NCBI GenBank assembly: GCA_026027325.1
Contig: JAMSLZ010000013.1
Location: 640,501 to 704,500 of the forward strand
Source of the DNA: Actinomucor elegans
Lineage: Eukaryota > Mucoromycota > Mucoromycetes > Mucorales > Mucoraceae
Reading direction: 5' to 3'
Length of the DNA: 64,000 nucleotides
Of this stretch, positions 59,749-64,000 are shown one piece after another (position 1 is the stretch's first letter; each line of letters opens with the position of its first letter). Under the pieces are notes generated by a model that was given only the letters and a program-made list of their open reading frames with translations, did not search any database and was not told the origin of the DNA. Made by a program: the position numbers and the translations under genes.

Positions 59749-62599
59749 TTAGAACTGTTTCTTGGCTAATTTTTCCATAATGGAAACAAATTCCCGAGTA
59801 GAATTTACTTTCCAATTAGCCAGCGTTTTTCTTTCTATAGGCCCAACAATAACGGTAAACTTGATCATATCTATGCCTCCGATCTCTATGGTGCGGAACA
59901 TGTCTTCATCAGAACGATCGTCTCCAGCGCAGAAAACGAATTCAATATCGGGATTTTGAGCAATAGCTCGCTTGATAATAGAGCCTTTATTGATGAGACT
60001 AGGACGCATTTCAACATTCATCCTGCCAGTCAAACATTCCACTGGTAATTTTCCAACTACGTTTTGTTCTAGATGGTTTTGCAGCTCTCTCGCTTGGAAG
60101 GCACTATATATCATTATTGGTGAGAACATAGTTCCATATATACGAATATGAATATACTCAACCTACCCAAACTTTGGGTCTGCTTTACGATAATGCCAAG
60201 TCAACGAGCATTTTTTGTCTTCGATGAAGCTACCTGGAGTACGTTCGGTGTAATACTCGTAGATCTCCTTGACGTCGTCCTTCCAGGAAATGTCGATGTT
60301 ATCTACCAAATCAACCCAGGTGGTACTATTGGGATCTCTGATAAAGCAACCATGTTCTGCCGATAGTCCCAAATTAGGTATTTCACCGAGCCATTTCTCG
60401 AGGTGTGTCTAAAAATCCAATCACATTAGTGTATTTAGATTTGTTTCATTTCATCATCATTACCTGATCTCTGCCAGAGACAACCCAGACAACATTTTTT
60501 GGATCACTAGCGAGAAGGGTAAGTACTTCGAGTAGATGTTTGCTAGGCTCTGCCTCTTTAGGTTCGGCGCAAATAGGAACCAAAGTACCCTAGGTATATG
60601 TAACAAAAAGAGATGAATAAACAATAAAAACGAAACCAATAAAAGCAATGTTACATCATAATCGAGAAAGAAGGCCCTTTTACACTTATTTTGATACTCC
60701 AAAAAGACTCTGGACGTGTCAAGCTGCGTCGTAGACCCCCATGTGTTCTTAGGACTTTTCAATAATCCTTTTACCAATGATCTAGCCCAATAACTAGCAG
60801 TGTGTGAAGTAACAAATTGGTGCAATTGCTATCACATAAAAGTCACAATTAGCTCAAGACTATTGACTCCTTGCCTTAAACTCACTTTGTACTTGAGTGT
60901 TTTCTCTTCTTCAGTCATTGACAGACAATCGGCAATCGCACGTGCTACTTCCTTACGATCCCAGGGGTTGACAATAACACCGGCACTCATACTGCTTGCT
61001 GTTCCCGCAAATTCAGACAGAATTAAAGGGCTATGATGTTCTTCTTGTGCCACAATGTATTCAAAACTCGATGTATTCATACCATCAATAATCGGTGTGA
61101 CCAAGCCAATATCAGCCACTTTCAACAAGGCGTAATACTCATCACGATCAATATGCTGGTTGAACAGGTTGGCAGGTGTGAATTCAAGTGGATTATAGCG
61201 ACCATTAATGCGTGCTACAATCTCAGATGCTTTACGTTCAAGCTCGGTTGAATTCAATACGCCGGGTGATGTCACTTGGATCAATACTACTTTGTCTTGC
61301 CATTCAGGGTAATCAGTTAGAAATGTATCGAATGCTTCCAGTTTTTGAAGCACGCCTTTGACAGGGTCTAGTTTGTCACGACCCATGATGATCTTTTTGC
61401 CTGCGTAACGTTCACGGATGGCTTCTGCTTTGGGAGCCACACCAGGACTATGACAGTGGTGTCTCGTGCGTTCCACATCGATACCGATGGGGTAGATCTC
61501 GATCTGGATCTGGATACCGTTGCCAAGGATACCAGAGGGTGTATACTCATACCCCAAGATGCGAGTACAGTTGGAAGCAAAGTGACGAGCGTAATTGTAA
61601 GTCTGGAATCCAACTACATTTGCGCCTAATATACCATGAAGCACTTCTTGACGATCTAATCAGTTGTAAATAAGCTTGTCACTTGACGATTGAAACATCT
61701 ATATATATATACGTACGCGGGAGACATCTGAAGATCTCAGAACTCGGAAAAGGTGTATGCAGAAAGAATCCTACAGGTGCATTAGGCAAGGCCTGTCGAA
61801 TCAATTGTGGGACAAGTAATAAATGATAGTCGTGAACCCAAACTGTATTCAACGCGTAAGCGACAATGAACTTTTTTTTTTTTTTAAAAAAATAAACACT
61901 TACTTATATCGCCTTCTTCGTAGTTTTCAATGACCTTTTTAGCAAAGATTTCATTGACTTTGACATAATCCTTCCAGAATGCCAGCTCATCCACCTTGTC
62001 GGACCACATAAGATAATGCATCAACGGCCAAAGAACTAGAAACTTCGGTTAGTCTATAATAGGCAAAGTCCGCTTGAAAGCTTTTTTTTTTTTTTTTTTT
62101 TTTTTTCTTTACTTTGTTTACTGTAGCCTTCATAATGGCCATAAGATAGCTTATCTTCTATAAAGATAGGAATCATATCATGTTTAGAGTCTAACAAATT
62201 TGTTAATGAAGCCTTTTCCAGGTCTGTGATTAATCTAGAGTCGATTGGATGCTTGCTATGGCTCAAGATGGCTCCTGTACCACCAATATAAAGGGTTCGG
62301 TAATCCTTTTTAAGCGAATCGAGAGCGGCATACATTGCCGAATGACCTCTTCTAGTAGCCAACTTCCAAATGTTTGTCTGACCGAGAGCAATTATAGTTG
62401 ACCTCCTTCGTCTTTCCAAATGAGAGATTGGCGTTGAATTTGTGATCTCTTGAATAGTTTCCCGGGTTTTTTCATCTTGTGTATCAATTAATTTGTCCAA
62501 GAAACAGTTGAAAGGAATTTGATTTACTACGTTGATAATCTTGCCTTTCAACTCATCATTTTGTTGAAAGAAGTCTTTGAATTTGGTTGCATCTATCAT
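59749..62599 (-). CDS. Trehalose-6-phosphate synthase/phosphatase (Tps2-like)
   Basis: Eight exons (62599-62113, 62035-61904, 61842-61717, 61655-60886, 60828-60655, 60589-60464, 60408-60167, 60103-59749) encode 803 residues. The GT20 domain (about 90-560) has IWVHDYHLLLVPQLIR, GFFLHTPFPSSEIFRCLPHR, ANVVGFQTY, GRDKLDPVKGV and DGMNTSSFEYIVAQE. The HAD phosphatase domain (about 575-800) is complete: FFLDYDGTLVPI with the nucleophile Asp, VVWVVSGRDQ, AEHGCFIR, NVEMRPSLINKGS and CAGDDRSDEDMF. The phosphatase is therefore probably active, giving trehalose. The usual N-terminal GT20 glucose-phosphate loop (SNRLPV type) is not seen; the region instead reads LYIGGTGAIL, so synthase activity may be lost, as in Tps2 and Tsl1. 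Intron 5 falls between DYD and GTL. The gene is divergent from the M16 peptidase, 243 bp away. Confidence 0.93.
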
Positions 62600-62842
62600 G
62601 ATGAAAGAGGAAATTGATATAAAAAGCAACTAAAAAAAAGAAGAAATACGCGAGTTATATAGACAAAAAAGCCCTTGCATTACCGAACCATGACGGTTGT
62701 TCAAATCAGTTTTTGACAATGTGAAACCCTTATGGTTACATGTAACTCTTTTGACATAAACCTATTAGATTGTGTTTTTTTTTTCTTGTTTTTTTTCTTT
62801 TTTCTTTCTTGATTTTGTTGGATGAAAGTCTAGTTCATTCAA
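62600..62842. promoter_or_regulatory. Short divergent promoter of the trehalose and M16 peptidase genes
   Basis: Only 243 bp separate the two start codons. It contains T/C-rich runs toward the peptidase ATG (62776-62811) and A-rich sequence toward the trehalose gene. No stress-response CCCCT element was seen. Confidence 0.5.
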
Positions 62843-64000
62843 ATGACACCGTCAGTTACCGAAGATTTTATCAGCTTTAGTCCTTTTCCAGTTGATCCAT
62901 GCGAAACGATTCAAATCAAGAGATATAAGAGTTCAAAGACAGGTTTAACAGCTGTTCATGCTGATATAGAAGGTAGATTTTCATTTGATGCAAACCTTTA
63001 TTCATTCGTTTTATAGGTCCTCTTGTAAGTGGGTTCTTGGCGTTAGCTACTAAAGGTAAAAAAAAAATAAGATGAAACGACAAAGTTATTTGTTTTTGAC
63101 GCTGTTATTTAGTCCTGAATGATGATGGATGTCCGCACACGCTTGAACAGTAAATACACATACAGTAAATTAAAAGGATAGCATTGCTTACATTTATATT
63201 AGTTTGGTTTTCCTTGGCAGTGAACAATACCCTTACAAGGTAAGGCACGATTGAACAAAAAGAAATTATTTATTTAATAAAATAATAGGGCACGCTGGAT
63301 TCGCTTGCTCCAAGAGCATACGCTCCAGGAACCAATGCTTGGACAGACGTGGATCACACTTGCTATAGTATGTTTTATTTGATATGTTACTCGTAGCCTA
63401 ACACAGATCAAATAGCTATTACCACAGCTGGAAGTGATGGATTTCTTCAATTGCTGCCAGTTTATGTAGATCACATCCTTTATCCTACATTAACTAATGA
63501 AGGGTTCTATACTGAAGTTCATCATATCGATCAAAATGGACAAGATGCTGGTAACATTACACAATGATACTTTTTTTTTGATTGAGGCTAATTATTTTAT
63601 TTATGACTATCCTACCCTTTATGAAGGCGTAAGTACTTTTATCATATTCTATTACCCTATTACTTACCCTTTGGATTGTAGGTCGTCTATTGCGAAATGC
63701 AGGCTCGAGAAAACTCAATGACTGATATCATGCAACGTCGATTACAGCATCTTATTTATCCAAAGGAAAGCGGCTATCAAAATGAAGCGGGTGGATTGAT
63801 GGAAAACCTTCGAACCTTAAAAGTCGAGTCAAGTAAGAATCATAATAAACAAAAAAAAAAAAAAAAAAAAAAAAGAAGTTGGAACTAACCTTTCTACTCA
63901 CTAGTTCGTCAATATCACCGTCAGTTCTACACGCCTGATAACTTGGTCATTGTTATTACTGGTAAGCTAGATCAAGTACATTTACTGTCAACTTTGGAGC
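62843..64000 (+). CDS. M16-family zinc metallopeptidase, Sdd3/YOL098C-like (partial, runs off right edge)
   Basis: Nine exons are visible: 62843-62972, 63017-63055, 63113-63149, 63203-63239, 63289-63367, 63416-63550, a 2-nt exon 63627-63628, 63682-63832 and 63905 onward. The inverted zinc motif HxxEH appears as HTLEH (65-69), split by an intron. APRAYAPGTNAWTDVDHTCY follows. The third zinc ligand is in GVVYCEMQAREN (Glu158). YTPDNLVIVITGKLDQ is the usual segment after the first lobe. Family knowledge: large two-lobed peptidases of the pitrilysin/insulinase clan; this branch is cytosolic in fungi and poorly characterised. Only the N-terminal part (about 240 residues of probably 1000) is in the window. 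The frame between exons 6 and 8 closes only with the 2-nt exon. Confidence 0.87.
63627..63628 (+). other. Predicted 2-nt microexon (GC) in the M16 peptidase gene
   Basis: Exon 6 ends GATGCTG|GTAACA at 63550. The next good acceptor and donor flank only two bases, TATGAAG|GC|GTAAGT. The following acceptor is TTGTAG at 63681. Joining G+GC+GTCGTC gives the family-conserved D-A-G-V-V-Y. Direct joining of 63550 to 63682 shifts the frame and stops after about 14 codons. The two introns (76 and 53 nt) have normal size, whereas a single 131-nt intron would be the longest in the window. Confidence 0.6.

Noticed and set aside
1..64000. CRISPR arrays, operons, ribosome binding sites, rRNA
   Set aside because: The sequence is eukaryotic, with spliceosomal introns throughout. 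No regularly spaced direct repeats or rRNA segments were seen.

Overview
The window is AT-rich fungal nuclear DNA. Genes are dense in places, each split by many very short introns. I placed 88 introns, 44-94 nt long; all are GT-AG except two GC-AG. The gene content fits an early-diverging filamentous fungus, most likely Mucoromycota/Mucorales: a Gcn4-type bZIP, a Zn2Cys6 regulator, phytochelatin synthase, metacaspase, GARP/CORVET/HOPS subunits, Srv2/CAP, Ase1, a Tps2-like trehalose enzyme, acyl-CoA oxidase and a Sel1-repeat tail-anchored protein. The order-level call is inference from style and content; nothing in the window proves it. No tRNA, rRNA, CRISPR array or intact transposon was seen.

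Layout. 1-174: 3' end of an unidentified gene. 443-1415: GCN4/cpc-1-like bZIP gene with two leader uORFs. 3941-5624 (-): SAM methyltransferase with a possible N-myristoylation site. 5.6-11.4 kb: gene-poor. 11396-13124: phytochelatin synthase, convergent with a metacaspase (13209-15014, -). 15213-17844 (-): Zn2Cys6 transcription factor, divergent from an MDR-type oxidoreductase (18712-19809). 19.8-25.0 kb: gene-poor, with coding relics. 25032-26680 (-): BTB plus CAP-Gly protein. 26780-28455 (-): CS-domain/Sel1-repeat membrane protein. 29758-31512: CAP/Srv2. 32212-35315: VPS53. 37261-43306: VPS8. 44005-46569: acyl-CoA oxidase. 48270-50478 (-): Ase1/PRC1/MAP65. 51741-55312: VPS39/Vam6. 55630-55853: small zinc-ribbon-like protein. 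59749-62599 (-): trehalose-6-phosphate synthase/phosphatase. 62843 to the right edge: M16 metallopeptidase.

How genes relate. Three endolysosomal or Golgi tethering subunits (VPS53 of GARP, VPS8 of CORVET, VPS39 of HOPS) lie within about 23 kb on the same strand. The bZIP leader has the two-uORF layout typical of general amino acid control. Phytochelatin synthase, acyl-CoA oxidase and the trehalose enzyme are metabolic or stress genes with no evident cluster logic.

The main unexplained structures are a family of degenerate 50-80 bp dispersed repeats in the intergenic DNA, a predicted 2-nt microexon next to the active-site helix of the M16 peptidase, two GC-AG introns sharing the same 10-nt donor, and small orphan exons in gene-poor DNA. 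All splice models were made by eye. For each complete gene the summed exon lengths are divisible by three; no transcript evidence was available.
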